DNA of 64,000 bases from VAXT01 sp963827725 (GCA_963827725.1 CAWHBM010000001.1:1240001-1304000), one strand, 5' to 3'; shown: positions 43,059 to 52,187, numbered from the stretch's first letter. Made by a program: numbers and translations. Notes: generated from the letters alone by a model not told the origin.

Positions 43059-44046
43059 CCTGCACGTGATGCGGGACGACCTGCGCCCGCCCGCGCCGCC
43101 GCCGAGGCGGCACCTGATCTCGATCGCCGACCTGACGCGTGAGGACGTCGAGCGGCTCCTAGGCACCGCGCGCACGCTCGAGCGGTCGCTCGACCGCGAG
43201 ATGAAGAAGCTGCCGACGCTCCGCGGCCGGCTCGTGATCAATGTCTTCTACGAGTCGTCCACGCGAACCTCGTCGAGCTTCGAGCTCGCCGCCAAGCGGC
43301 TCTCGGCGGACACGATGTCGATCAAGGCGTCCGGCTCCGCAGTCGACAAGGGCGAGTCGCTGAAGGACACGGCGATCACGCTCGGCGCCTACGACCCGGA
43401 CGTGATCGTGCTGCGCCACCCGCACATCGGCGCGCCGCAGCTCGTCTCCCGCGTGACCGAAGCCTGCATCGTCAACGCCGGCGACGGCAAGCACCAGCAT
43501 CCGACCCAGGCGCTGCTCGACCTCTACACGATCCAGGAGGCCTTCGGCCGCATCGAAGGGCTGCACGTCGCGATCGTCGGTGACGTCCTCCACTCCCGGG
43601 TCGCGCGCTCGAACATCCAGGCGCTCGTCCTGCTCGGAGCGCGCGTCACGCTCGTCGGTCCGCCGGCGCTCATTCCACGGGGGATCGAGGAGATGGGCTG
43701 CGAGACGACGACGGACATCGACGCGATCGGGGCAGCGGACATCGTCTACGTCCTGCGGATGCAGCAAGAGCGGATGCAGGAGGGCGCGAACTACGTGCCG
43801 AGCCTGCGCGAGTACACGGCGCGCTGGGGCGTGACGCCGGAGCGCCTTCGGCCGGGGCAGAAGGTCATGCACCCGGGGCCGATGAACCGCGGTGTCGAGA
43901 TCGACCCGCTCGTCGCCGACGCGGCCGACGCCCTGATCGAGACGCAGGTCCGCGCCGGGCTCGTCGTCCGCATGGCCGTCCTCTACGACCTGCTGACGAG
44001 CGGCCCCAAGCCGGTCAAGGCCGAGGTCCCGATGGAGGTGGCGTGA
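43051..44046 (+). CDS. pyrB: aspartate carbamoyltransferase catalytic subunit
   Basis: Joins carbamoyl phosphate and aspartate in UMP synthesis. It has 331 residues from ATG 43051, chosen because GAGGAG lies 8 nt upstream. Seen: LVINVFYESSTRTSSSFELA (carbamoyl-phosphate site), SAVDKGESLKDTAITL, VLRHPHIGAPQL, NAGDGKHQHPTQALLDLYT, HVAIVGDVLHSRVARSN, YVLRMQQERM and MHPGPMNRGVEI. No pyrI regulatory subunit follows. The stop overlaps pyrC (TGATG). Confidence 0.98.
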   Translation: MGDLHVMRDDLRPPAPPPRRHLISIADLTREDVERLLGTARTLERSLDREMKKLPTLRGRLVINVFYESSTRTSSSFELAAKRLSADTMSIKASGSAVDKGESLKDTAITLGAYDPDVIVLRHPHIGAPQLVSRVTEACIVNAGDGKHQHPTQALLDLYTIQEAFGRIEGLHVAIVGDVLHSRVARSNIQALVLLGARVTLVGPPALIPRGIEEMGCETTTDIDAIGAADIVYVLRMQQERMQEGANYVPSLREYTARWGVTPERLRPGQKVMHPGPMNRGVEIDPLVADAADALIETQVRAGLVVRMAVLYDLLTSGPKPVKAEVPMEVA

Positions 44047-45347
44047 TGCTCTTCGTCAAGGACGCGCCAAAGGAGAACCTCGTCGTCCGCGGCGCGCGCG
44101 TGCTCGACCCGGTCGAGGGCATCGACAGCCAAGTCGACGTGAAGATCGACGACGGAATCGTCTCCGAGCTCGGCTCGAACCTCCCGGTCAACGGCCACAA
44201 GGTCCTCGACGGCTCCGGCCTCGTCCTCGCGCCGGCCTTCGTCGACCCGCATGTGCACCTACGGACTCCGGGACGCGAGGACGAGGAGACGATCGCCTCG
44301 GGAACCGCGGCTGCGGCGGCGGGCGGCTACTGCGCGATCCTGGCCATGCCGAACACCGATCCCGTTATCGACTCGGCGGCGGTGCTCGGCGCGCTCGTCG
44401 AGCAAGCTCATGCGCAGGCAGAGGTGCAGGTCGGCTTCCTGGCCGCGATCTCGAAGGGGCAGAAGGGTGCCGAGCTGACGGAAATGGGCGAGCTGGCGGA
44501 CGAGGGGGCCGTCGGGTTCACCGACGACGGGCACCCGGTCGTCGCAACGTCGCTCATGTGGCGCGCGCTCCAGTACGCCTCGATCACCGGCCGGCCCCTC
44601 GCGGTTCACTGCGAGGACCCGACGCTCTCGCACGGTGGGCACATGCACGAGGGAACGGTCTCGGCCGAGCTCGGGATCGGCGGCTGGCCGTCGATCGCTG
44701 AGAGCGTCATGGTCGAGCGCGATCTCTCGCTGGCAACCTACGAAGGCCGCACGCTCCACCTGATGCACCTATCGGCGAAGGGCTCTGTGGACGCGCTCCG
44801 TCGGGCGCACGGCGATGGAGTCCGCGCGACAGCTGAGGTGACTCCGCATCATCTGGTGCTCACCGACGAGGCGGTCCGCTCGCTCGACCCGAACGTGAAG
44901 ATGAACCCGCCGCTCGGCACGGACGAGGATCGCAAGGCGCTCGTCGAGGCTCTCCGCGAGGGGACGATCTCGTGTGTCGCGACGGATCACGCGCCGCACG
45001 CGCGCCACGAGAAGGAGGTGCCCTTCGAGGCCGCGCCCTTCGGCGTCACGGGCTTGGAGACGTCGTTTGCAGCGCTCTACACGCACCTGGTCGAGCCCGG
45101 TCTCGTCCCGCTGGAGACGCTGCTCGAGCGGATGTCTGCCGGGCCGGCCCGCGCCTACGGGCTCGAGGTCCCGAAGATCGCAGTCGGCTCACCCGCGAAC
45201 CTCGTCCTGCTCGATACACAGGCGAGTTGGCAGGTGGCCGAGGACGGTTTCCGCTCGCGCTCGAAGAACTCCTGGCTGATCGGCGAGAAGCTGCGCGGGC
45301 GCGTGCGAGCCACGGTCGCCGCCGGCAGGCTGGTGCACGAAGCGTGA
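44046..45347 (+). CDS. pyrC: dihydroorotase
   Basis: A class I dihydroorotase closing the ring of carbamoyl-aspartate. It has 433 residues from ATG 44046; a GTG one codon earlier is also possible. Zinc-site motifs: DPHVHLRTPGREDEE, LAMPNTDPV, LAVHCEDPTLS, LHLMHLSAKGSV, and CVATDHAPHARHEKE. TGLETSFAALYTHLVEPG and RAYGLEVPKIAVGSPANLVL follow. It lies between pyrB and carA, overlapping both. Confidence 0.97.
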   Translation: MLFVKDAPKENLVVRGARVLDPVEGIDSQVDVKIDDGIVSELGSNLPVNGHKVLDGSGLVLAPAFVDPHVHLRTPGREDEETIASGTAAAAAGGYCAILAMPNTDPVIDSAAVLGALVEQAHAQAEVQVGFLAAISKGQKGAELTEMGELADEGAVGFTDDGHPVVATSLMWRALQYASITGRPLAVHCEDPTLSHGGHMHEGTVSAELGIGGWPSIAESVMVERDLSLATYEGRTLHLMHLSAKGSVDALRRAHGDGVRATAEVTPHHLVLTDEAVRSLDPNVKMNPPLGTDEDRKALVEALREGTISCVATDHAPHARHEKEVPFEAAPFGVTGLETSFAALYTHLVEPGLVPLETLLERMSAGPARAYGLEVPKIAVGSPANLVLLDTQASWQVAEDGFRSRSKNSWLIGEKLRGRVRATVAAGRLVHEA

Positions 45348-46390
45348 CGGGCTTCCTTGCCCTGGAGGACGGCACGGTCTTTCGGGGCGAGTCCGTTGGC
45401 GCCGAGGGCTATGCGTTTGGCGAAGCGGTCTTCACGACCGCGATGACCGGCTATCAGGAGGTCGTCACCGACCCGAGCTACGCGGACCAGATCGTCTGCT
45501 TCACCGCGGCGATGGTCGGCAACTACGGCGTTGCCACGAAGCACTCGGAGTCGCGGCATGCCCACGCCCGGGCCGTCGTCATGCGCGAGGCGCGCGGGCC
45601 TGCCTGGACGGATTGGCTCCACGACCGCGGTGTGGTGGCGCTGAGCGGGATCGACACCCGCTCGCTCGTTCTCCACCTGCGCCAGGCCGGGAGCATGCGC
45701 GCGATTGCCCTGGCCGGCGAGGCTTCGCTCGCCGAGGCGCTGGCAAGTGTCCGCGCCCAGCCCGAGATGGCCGGACGCGCCCTGGCCGCGAAGGTCTCCA
45801 CGCGCGAGCCCTACGTGTTCTCGGATGCCGGGCGCTCGCGGATCGCGGTCGTCGACTACGGCTGCAAGCGGTCGATCCTGAACCGCCTCGCCTGGTCGGG
45901 AGCGGCTGTCACGGTCTTTCCGCACGACGCGAACGCCGACGAGTTGGCGCGCTACGACGGCGTGCTGCTCTCCAACGGCCCCGGCGACCCCGGCGCCCTG
46001 GTCGAAGAGATTGCAACAGTCTGTTGCTTGGTCGGACGTGTCCCGATCCTGGGGATCTGCCTCGGGCACCAACTCCTGGCGCTTGCCACGGGGCACGAGA
46101 CGTTCAAGCTCCCGTTTGGCCATCGCGGCGCAAACCACCCCGTAGTCGAACGCGCGACGGGTGGCGTTCTCGTCACGAGCCAGAACCACGGCTTCGCGGT
46201 CGCGCCGAGCGAGGCGCGCGAGGCGACGCATGTCTCGCTTTACGACGAAACCGTCGAGGGGCTCGAGTACCCCGAGCTGCGGGCGCGCTCCGTCCAGTTC
46301 CACCCGGAGGCCGGCCCCGGGCCGCACGATGCCTGGGGGCTCATCGACGGGTGGATCGAGGAGGTGAGCGGCCTTGCCAAGGCGGCGTGA
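45344..46390 (+). CDS. carA: carbamoyl-phosphate synthase small (glutaminase) subunit
   Basis: Supplies ammonia from glutamine to CarB. It has 348 residues from GTG 45344 (GTGA overlap with pyrC). Seen: FRGESVGAEGYAFGEAVFTT, GDP-loop LLSNGPGDPGALVEEI, the glutaminase nucleophile ILGICLGHQLLALATG, SQNHGFAV, and VQFHPEAGPGPHDAWGLID with the catalytic His and Glu. One copy of the 15-bp palindrome (46013-46027) encodes ATVCC in the short helix before GRVPILGIC. It overlaps carB by 17 bp. Confidence 0.97.
   Translation: MTGFLALEDGTVFRGESVGAEGYAFGEAVFTTAMTGYQEVVTDPSYADQIVCFTAAMVGNYGVATKHSESRHAHARAVVMREARGPAWTDWLHDRGVVALSGIDTRSLVLHLRQAGSMRAIALAGEASLAEALASVRAQPEMAGRALAAKVSTREPYVFSDAGRSRIAVVDYGCKRSILNRLAWSGAAVTVFPHDANADELARYDGVLLSNGPGDPGALVEEIATVCCLVGRVPILGICLGHQLLALATGHETFKLPFGHRGANHPVVERATGGVLVTSQNHGFAVAPSEAREATHVSLYDETVEGLEYPELRARSVQFHPEAGPGPHDAWGLIDGWIEEVSGLAKAA
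46013..46027 (+). repeat. GCAACAGTCTGTTGC palindrome, copy 2 (in carA)
   Basis: An exact 15-mer identical to the copies in argS and nusA. Here it starts at the first base of a codon and reads ATVCC, in the helix between SNGPGDPGALVEEI and GRVPILGIC. Homologues usually have polar residues such as TIREL there. No stop codon arises in any frame of this sequence. Confidence 0.8.
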
Positions 46391-49300
46391 CCTCGAGTCG
46401 ATTCTCCTGATCGGCTCGGGGCCGATCGTCATCGGCCAGGCGTGCGAGTTCGACTACGCGGGCTGCCAGGCGCTGAAGGTGCTGCGCGAGGACGGTTTCC
46501 GCACGATCGTCGTCAACTCGAACCCGGCCACGATCATGACCGACCCGGGCTTTGCCGACCGCACCTATCTCGAGCCGCTCGACCTCGAGGGCGTGGCCGG
46601 CGTGCTCGAGCGCGAGCGGCCCGACGCACTGCTGCCGACGATGGGCGGCCAGACGGCTCTCAACCTCGCCGTTGCTCTCGCAGAGGAGGGGATCCTCGAC
46701 GACCTCGGCGTCGAGCTGATCGGTGCGCCGATCGACGTCATCCAGCGGGCGGAGGACCGAGAGCGCTTCCGCGACACGGTGCGCGCCACCGGACTGCGAG
46801 TGCCTGAGTCGATCATCGTGACTGCTTCGAACGACGTCCCGGACGACCTCTCCCTGCCGGTGATCCTGCGACCGGCGTTCACTCTCGGCGGGCACGGAGG
46901 CGGGACTGCCCGCACGCCCGAGGAGCTCGAGGCGATGCTCGAGCGTGCACTCGCGGAGAGCCCCGTCGGCCAGGTCCTCGTCGAGGAGTCGCTGCTGGGC
47001 TGGGACGAATTCGAGCTCGAGCTGATGAGGGACAGCGTGGACAACGCCGTCGTCGTCTGTTCGATCGAGAACCTGGACCCGATGGGCATTCACACCGGCG
47101 ATTCGGTGACCGTCGCGCCGCAGATGACCCTTTCCGACGAGGCCTACCAGGAGCTGCGAGACGCAGCGATCGCAGTCATCCGAGCCGTCGGGGTGGACTG
47201 CGGCGGTTCGAACATCCAGTTCGCCCGCGAGCGTTCCACGGGCGAGCTGCGCGTGATCGAGATGAACCCACGCGTGTCGCGGTCTTCCGCACTGGCCTCG
47301 AAGGCGACGGGGTACCCGATTGCAAAGGTCGCGGCGAAGCTCGCAGTCGGCTACACGCTCGACGAGATCCCGAACGACCTCACCGGAACGACCCCCGCGA
47401 GCTTCGAACCGACCCTCGACTACGTCGTCGTCAAGTTCCCGCGTTTCGCCTTCGAGAAGTTCCCGGGCGCCGACTCGACGCTCGGCACGCAGATGAAGTC
47501 CGTCGGCGAGGCGATGGGCATAGGGCGCACGTTCAGCGAGGCGTTCCTGAAGGCGAGCCGTTCCCGGGAGCTGGACGCGGGGGCCCAAACGCCCTGGCCC
47601 TCGCTCGACCTGCCCGAGGGCGTCCATCCCTGGTTCCAGGCCGAGATCGAGCGGCTCGAGAAGACGTTGTCCCGAATCACGCACGCCGACGAGCTCGTCT
47701 CCGACGACTGGATCCGCATCAAGCGCGCGGGTATCTCGGACGCCGAGATCGCGCTGCGCTGCGATACGAGCGAGGAGGTCGTGCGCGCCAAGCGGCGGGG
47801 TTGGGGGGTCCGGCCGGCATACCGGCGGGTTGACTCCTGCGCCGCCGAGGTCGAGGCCAACTCGAACTACTTCTACTCGACCTGGGGCGAGGCCGACGAG
47901 GCGACGCCGAACGGGGACAAGCCCCGCGTCGTCATCCTCGGCTCGGGCCCGAACCGGATCGGCCAGGGGATCGAGTTCGACTACTGCTGCGTCCACGCGG
48001 CGAAGGCATACCGCGCGCTCGGCTTCGAGGCCGTCATGGTCAACTGCAACCCCGAGACGGTGTCGACCGATTACGACACGTCGGACCGCCTCTACTTCGA
48101 GCCGCTCGGCGCCGAGGAGGTGCTCGAGATCTGCGCCCGCGAGCTCCCCGACGGCGTCGTCATCCAGTTCGGGGGTCAGACCCCGCTGAAGCTCGCGCGC
48201 GAGATCGAAGGAGAAGGCTGGCGGATCCTCGGGACACCGTTCGACGCAGTCGACCTCGCCGAGGATCGCGAGCGCTTCGCCGCGCTCTGCGACGAGCTCG
48301 ATATCGCCGTTCCCTCCTGGGCGATGGCGCAGGGCCCGGATCAGGCTTCGTACGTCGCCGAGGCGATCGGCTACCCGGTGCTCGTGCGCCCGTCCTATGT
48401 CCTTGGAGGGCGGAACATGCAGGTCTGTTACGACGCCGAGGCCGTCGCGGCGGCGGCTCGGTCCGAGGAGCGCATCCTGGTCGACCACTTCCTCGAGGGC
48501 GCGATCGAGATCGACGTCGACGCGCTCTGCGACGGGCACGACACCTACGTGGCGGCGGTCATGGAGCACGTCGAAGAGGCCGGCATCCACTCCGGTGACT
48601 CGTCCTGCGTCCTGCCCGCTCCTTCGCTCGACGCCGAGACCGCAGCCGAGGTGGAGAGGGTCGTCCGTCGGCTTGCGCCGGCCCTCGGGGTCGTGGGCCT
48701 CGTCAACGTCCAGCTTGCGATCTCCGAGGGCGAGGTCTTCGTGATCGAGGCAAATCCGCGCGCTTCGCGGACGGTCCCGTTCGCGAGCAAGGCGACGGGC
48801 ATCAATCTCGTCGAAGCGGCGTGCCGCCTCGCCGCGGGAATCCGGCTGGCCGAGCTCGACCTCCCGGGGGACCCGACGCCGACGCAGGTCTCTGTCAAGG
48901 CCGCAGTGCTCCCCTTTGCGCGCTTCCCCGGCGCCGATCCGGTGCTAGGCCCTGAGATGCGCTCGACGGGCGAGGTCATGGCGAGCGCGGCCGATTTTCC
49001 AACGGCCTTTGCGAAGGCCGAGCGAGCGGCCGGGCGGCCGCTTCCCGCGGACGGGACAGCCTTCCTCTCGGTGCGCGACGCGGACAAACCTGCGGCGATC
49101 GAGGTTGCCGCGTCGCTCTCGAAGCTCGGGTTCCGACTCGTAGCGACCGCTGGGACGGCCCACGCTCTCGCGGCCGCGGGGATCGCGGTCGAGCGCGTCC
49201 GCAAGGTGGCCGAGGACGGCGAGGGCTCGACCGTCGTCGACCTCGTCCGACGCGGGCATTGCGACCTCGTCGTCAACACGCCGTTCGGCGACTCCGGCGC

Positions 49301-49466
49301 GCGCTCGGACGGCTATCTGATCCGCGAGGCCGCTTTGGCCGCCCGGATCCCGTGCATCACGACGATCGCCGGGGCACGGGCAGCCGTCCGTGCGATCGCC
49401 GACGCGCAAGGCGACCTCACCGTGTCGCTGCAGGAGCAGATCAGTGCGCAGAAGAGAAGCGCTTAA
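46374..49466 (+). CDS. carB: carbamoyl-phosphate synthase large subunit
   Basis: A 1030-residue ATP-grasp enzyme making carbamoyl phosphate. It has two homologous halves. The N-half has ILLIGSGPIVIGQACEFDY, MGGQTALNLA, LRPAFTLGGHGGGTA and VIEMNPRVSRSSALASKATG. The C-half has VVILGSGPNRIGQGIEFDY, FGGQTPLKLAREIEG, VRPSYVLGGRNMQVCY and ANPRASRTVPFASKATG. An MGS-like allosteric domain ends the protein (VATAGTAHALAAAGIAVERV, NTPFGDSGARSDGYLIREAA). It starts at TTG 46374 inside carA. Slightly shorter than typical (about 1070). Confidence 0.98.
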   Translation: MPRRRDLESILLIGSGPIVIGQACEFDYAGCQALKVLREDGFRTIVVNSNPATIMTDPGFADRTYLEPLDLEGVAGVLERERPDALLPTMGGQTALNLAVALAEEGILDDLGVELIGAPIDVIQRAEDRERFRDTVRATGLRVPESIIVTASNDVPDDLSLPVILRPAFTLGGHGGGTARTPEELEAMLERALAESPVGQVLVEESLLGWDEFELELMRDSVDNAVVVCSIENLDPMGIHTGDSVTVAPQMTLSDEAYQELRDAAIAVIRAVGVDCGGSNIQFARERSTGELRVIEMNPRVSRSSALASKATGYPIAKVAAKLAVGYTLDEIPNDLTGTTPASFEPTLDYVVVKFPRFAFEKFPGADSTLGTQMKSVGEAMGIGRTFSEAFLKASRSRELDAGAQTPWPSLDLPEGVHPWFQAEIERLEKTLSRITHADELVSDDWIRIKRAGISDAEIALRCDTSEEVVRAKRRGWGVRPAYRRVDSCAAEVEANSNYFYSTWGEADEATPNGDKPRVVILGSGPNRIGQGIEFDYCCVHAAKAYRALGFEAVMVNCNPETVSTDYDTSDRLYFEPLGAEEVLEICARELPDGVVIQFGGQTPLKLAREIEGEGWRILGTPFDAVDLAEDRERFAALCDELDIAVPSWAMAQGPDQASYVAEAIGYPVLVRPSYVLGGRNMQVCYDAEAVAAAARSEERILVDHFLEGAIEIDVDALCDGHDTYVAAVMEHVEEAGIHSGDSSCVLPAPSLDAETAAEVERVVRRLAPALGVVGLVNVQLAISEGEVFVIEANPRASRTVPFASKATGINLVEAACRLAAGIRLAELDLPGDPTPTQVSVKAAVLPFARFPGADPVLGPEMRSTGEVMASAADFPTAFAKAERAAGRPLPADGTAFLSVRDADKPAAIEVAASLSKLGFRLVATAGTAHALAAAGIAVERVRKVAEDGEGSTVVDLVRRGHCDLVVNTPFGDSGARSDGYLIREAALAARIPCITTIAGARAAVRAIADAQGDLTVSLQEQISAQKRSA

Positions 49467-50274
49467 AGTCGTCGCCAACGAGCCCGTAGGGCCGTATGCG
49501 CTGCTTCGGCTGGAGCGTGGTGGGCTCGATCCGGGCATTCCCGGCCAGTTCTTCATGCTCGAAGCGCCCGGCCGGCCGCTGCCCAGGCCGATGAGCCTCT
49601 GTCAGGCTCCAGCGGGAGAGCTCACCTTTCTCCTGGAAGCAGTCGGCCCTGGAACGCGGGCTCTCGCAGCAGTGCAGACCGGCGACGAGATCCACGTCTT
49701 CGGCCCGCTCGGGAACGGCTACCGCCTCGACGTGGAGCAGCCGCTCCTCGTCGGAGGCGGAATCGGCGTCGCGCCCTTCCCGTACCTGTCCGAGCAGCTG
49801 GGCTCGCCCCGCGCGATCCTCGGTTTCCGCAGCGACTGGCACGCAGAGGCCGCGGCCCTCGTCCCGAACGCCGAAGTCGTCGTCGAGCCCACCCTCGTCA
49901 CCGAGCCCCTAAGAGACTTGGCAACAGACTGTTGCAAAGTCCTGGCGTGCGGGCCTGAGCCGATGCTGGAGGCGGTCCGGGAGCTCGTCCCCGATGCGCA
50001 GCTCGCCTGGGAGGCGCCGATGGCCTGTGGTTACGGAGCCTGCTACGGCTGCTCGGTCGAGATCGACGGAGTCCTCCAGCGCCTGTGCGTCGCCGGGCCG
50101 GTCCTGGAGGCAGGTACCTCGGCTTCCTGGCGGGTCGCTGACGGTGCGGGGCCGGAGGGAACAGTGCTCGCTCGCACGGGCCCGGAGAGCCCCGTGCTGT
50201 CAGCGGCGCGAGGTGGCGGCGGAGCCGGGCTTCGCCCGGCGGGAGCCGACACCGGCCAGGGAGTCGAGGCGTGA
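49444..50274 (+). CDS. pyrK: dihydroorotate dehydrogenase electron transfer subunit
   Basis: An FAD and 2Fe-2S protein passing electrons from PyrD to NAD. It has 276 residues from GTG 49444, inside the carB end. Seen: ALLRLERGGLDPGIPGQFFM, LPRPMSLCQAP (FAD site), VFGPLGNGYRL, LLVGGGIGVAPFPYL (NAD site), VLACGPEPMLEAVREL, and the cluster ligands ACGYGACYGCSV with a later LCVAGP. The last 40 residues (SASWRVADG to QGVEA) are Gly/Ala-rich and unlike the family. A reverse-oriented copy of the palindrome (49921-49935) encodes ATDCC. Confidence 0.94.
   Translation: MRRREALKVVANEPVGPYALLRLERGGLDPGIPGQFFMLEAPGRPLPRPMSLCQAPAGELTFLLEAVGPGTRALAAVQTGDEIHVFGPLGNGYRLDVEQPLLVGGGIGVAPFPYLSEQLGSPRAILGFRSDWHAEAAALVPNAEVVVEPTLVTEPLRDLATDCCKVLACGPEPMLEAVRELVPDAQLAWEAPMACGYGACYGCSVEIDGVLQRLCVAGPVLEAGTSASWRVADGAGPEGTVLARTGPESPVLSAARGGGGAGLRPAGADTGQGVEA
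49921..49935 (-). repeat. GCAACAGTCTGTTGC palindrome, copy 3, reverse orientation (in pyrK)
   Basis: On the + strand it reads GCAACAGACTGTTGC, the exact reverse complement of the other copies (only the central base tells the strand). Flanks GACTT and AAGTC extend the palindrome to about 27 bp, the best-preserved long version in the window. It starts at a first codon base and encodes ATDCC just before KVLACGPEPM. Confidence 0.8.
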
Positions 50275-51128
50275 TCCTCAACGCCTCGGGTTGTCTCGAC
50301 GCGCTCGAAGCGCCGGAGGTCGCGCGCGCTCTCGACGCCTTCGTCACCAAGACCGTGACGCCGCAGCCACGCGAGGGCAACCGTCCGGTGCGCATCGCGG
50401 AGACCGAGGCCGGGATGCTGAACTCGATCGGCCTCGAGAATCCGGGTATCGAGGGCCTCCTCTCAGACAAGCTTCCGCGCCTGGCCGGCCTGGGTGTGCC
50501 GCTCTGGATCTCGGTCGGCGGCTTCGCCGCTTCGGATTACGCGGAGATCTGCTCCGTGCTCGAGGAACGGGCCGAGGTGACGACGATCGAGCTGAACCTG
50601 TCGTGCCCGAACGTCGACGAGGCGCCGGAAAGCGCGGCGGAAATCGTCGCCGCGGCGCGCCCGGAGACGAAGAAGCCTCTTTACGCCAAGCTCTCGCCGG
50701 CCGCGACCGATCTAGCGGAGACGGCTCGCGCGGTTCAGGCAGCCGGCGCCGATGGACTCTCCCTGGTGAACACGATGCGCGGTCTGGCGCTCGACTCCAA
50801 GACGCTCCAGCCGATTCTCGGGCACGAGCTGGGCGGCTACTCGGGTCCCGGCCTGAAGCCGATCGCGCTCGCCGCCGTCTACCAGTGTTACCGCGCCACC
50901 GGCCTGCCGATCGTCGGGATGGGCGGGGTCAGGACCGGGCGGGACGCGCTCGAGTTCCTCGCCGCGGGCGCGCGAGCCGTGGCGCTCGGCACGGTCCTCT
51001 TCGGAGACCCGGAAGCGCCCGGCCGTGTCCGGCGAGAGCTGGGCGATGAGCTGGCTGCGCACGGGCTCGCGGGAGTTGAGGACGCATGCGGCCTTTCGCA
51101 CCAATCTGGGCCCGTGCGTGTTGCCTGA
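50271..51128 (+). CDS. pyrD: dihydroorotate dehydrogenase, class 1B
   Basis: Oxidises dihydroorotate to orotate with FMN. It has 285 residues from GTG 50271. Seen: LNASGCLDALEAPEVARALD, FVTKTVTPQPREGN, ETEAGMLNSIGLENPG, IELNLSCPNVDEAPE with the class 1 catalytic Cys region, LYAKLSPAATDL, SLVNTMRGLALDS, GYSGPGLKPIAL, PIVGMGGVRTGRDALEFLAAG and VALGTVLFGDP. The usual 15-20 N-terminal residues before LNASG are absent and are not found in frame upstream. Together with pyrK it forms the NAD-linked enzyme. pyrE and pyrF are not in the window. Confidence 0.95.
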   Translation: MILNASGCLDALEAPEVARALDAFVTKTVTPQPREGNRPVRIAETEAGMLNSIGLENPGIEGLLSDKLPRLAGLGVPLWISVGGFAASDYAEICSVLEERAEVTTIELNLSCPNVDEAPESAAEIVAAARPETKKPLYAKLSPAATDLAETARAVQAAGADGLSLVNTMRGLALDSKTLQPILGHELGGYSGPGLKPIALAAVYQCYRATGLPIVGMGGVRTGRDALEFLAAGARAVALGTVLFGDPEAPGRVRRELGDELAAHGLAGVEDACGLSHQSGPVRVA

Positions 51129-51165
51129 TTAGAAAATACACGGATTAGCGCCCAAAACGCACCGT

Positions 51166-51194
51166 TTGCAAGGCCGACCAAGGCCGACTAGTAT
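51166..51194 (+). promoter_or_regulatory. promoter of mihF
   Basis: -35 TTGCAA (51166-51171), a 17-bp spacer, and -10 TAGTAT (51189-51194). The -10 ends 8 nt before the GTG of mihF, so the transcript would be leaderless or nearly so. The -10 is the same as in the SOS promoter at 36761. Confidence 0.75.
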
Positions 51195-51202
51195 CTCGCG
51201 CC

Positions 51203-51532
51203 GTGGCGGCAACGAAGACTCAGGCGAAGGCGCCGGCCCGGTCGCGCGACCAGCGCATGGAGGCTCTCAAGCGCGCGAACGACATCAGGGTGAAGCGTGC
51301 GCAGCTCAAGAAGGACCTGAAAGTGGGCCGCGCGCGGATCGACAAGATCCTCATCAACCCACCCGAATACGTCGCGACCGCGAAGGTCTTCGACATGCTG
51401 ATGGCCGTGCCGAAGTTCGGTCGAGTGAAGGCGGCGCGCTTCCTGAACCAAGCCCGCATCAGCCAGTCGAAGACGGTGGGAGGTCTCTCCGACCGTCAGC
51501 GGACTGAGCTCATTGGGCTCTTCAACCGGTAG
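51203..51532 (+). CDS. mihF: mycobacterial-type integration host factor
   Basis: A 109-residue actinobacterial nucleoid protein that binds DNA non-specifically and assists phage integration in mycobacteria. The conserved part is RMEALKRANDIRVKRAQLKK, then LKVGRARIDKILINPPEYVA, then TAKVFDMLMAVPKFGRVKAA with the S13-like helix-two-turn-helix. The tail is RFLNQARISQSKTVGGLSDR. A short Ala/Lys-rich N-terminal arm precedes it. The order mihF-gmk-rpoZ is typical of Actinobacteria. It starts at GTG 51203. Confidence 0.96.
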   Translation: MAATKTQAKAPARSRDQRMEALKRANDIRVKRAQLKKDLKVGRARIDKILINPPEYVATAKVFDMLMAVPKFGRVKAARFLNQARISQSKTVGGLSDRQRTELIGLFNR

Positions 51533-52106
51533 CGCGACGAACCCCGTCTTTGTCGTAACCGGCACCTCCGGTGCGGGCAAGGGAACCCTGGAAAGGGCGC
51601 TGCTGAGCCAGATATCGGAGCTCGAGCTGGCCGTTTCGGCCACGACCCGGGAGCGGCGCGAAGCCGAGGAGCACGGCCGCGAGTACTGGTTCATCTCCGA
51701 CGAGGAGTTCGACGAGAAGCTCGGGAACGGCGAGTTCCTCGAGCACGTCGAGTTCCCGTGGGGCCAGCGGTCGGGAACCCTTCGCTCCGAGATCGAGCGG
51801 ATCCGCGAGGAGGGAAAGGTCCCGCTTCTCGACCTCGAGCCGCAGGGCGCGCTCGAGGTGAAGCAGACGGTTCAGGGCGCGGTAACGATCTTCGTCGAGG
51901 CGCCGAGCTTCGAGGAGAACGAGCGCAGGCTTCGCGCGAGAGCCACAGAGAGCGAAGGAGAGATCGAGGACCGGCTCGACCTTGCGAGAGAGCAGCTCGA
52001 GAAGGCCGGGGAGTTCGACTACCTCATCGTCAACGACGACCTGGACCGCGCTCTCAGCGAGCTGACGGAGATCGTTCGCGAGTCCTTAGGAGCGGTTTCG
52101 TGGTAG
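51513..52106 (+). CDS. gmk: guanylate kinase
   Basis: Phosphorylates GMP to GDP. It has 197 residues from TTG 51513, overlapping mihF by 20 bp. Seen: the P-loop VVTGTSGAGKGTLERALL, SATTRERREAEEHGREYWFI (GMP binding), FLEHVEFPWGQRSGT, LLDLEPQGALEVKQ, IFVEAPSFEENERRLRARAT and the C-terminal FDYLIVNDDLDRALSEL. Length is normal. It is probably co-transcribed with mihF. Confidence 0.96.
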   Translation: MGSSTGSATNPVFVVTGTSGAGKGTLERALLSQISELELAVSATTRERREAEEHGREYWFISDEEFDEKLGNGEFLEHVEFPWGQRSGTLRSEIERIREEGKVPLLDLEPQGALEVKQTVQGAVTIFVEAPSFEENERRLRARATESEGEIEDRLDLAREQLEKAGEFDYLIVNDDLDRALSELTEIVRESLGAVSW

Positions 52107-52136
52107 TCCGGTTTGGTTAGACCGGTCATTTCAGAC

Positions 52137-52187
52137 GAACGCACGGGCCAAGCCCGTGCGTTCTGAGACGGCTTCGCAAGCGAAGCC
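52137..52187 (+). terminator. two consecutive hairpins after gmk
   Basis: GAACGCACGGGC-CAA-GCCCGTGCGTTC (52137-52163) is a 12-bp perfect stem. GGCTTCGC-AA-GCGAAGCC (52170-52187) is a second perfect stem. Neither has a T run. Placed between gmk and rpoZ, they may end or attenuate transcription there. Confidence 0.65.

Noticed and set aside
48172..48187. GGGGTCAGACCCC palindrome in carB, like the gpmI insert
   Set aside because: It encodes the FGGQTPLKLA motif that is conserved in all CarB proteins, so normal coding constraint explains it.
46341..48590. 749-codon open frame antisense to carB
   Set aside because: Mirror of a highly conserved gene, with no recognisable family on that strand.
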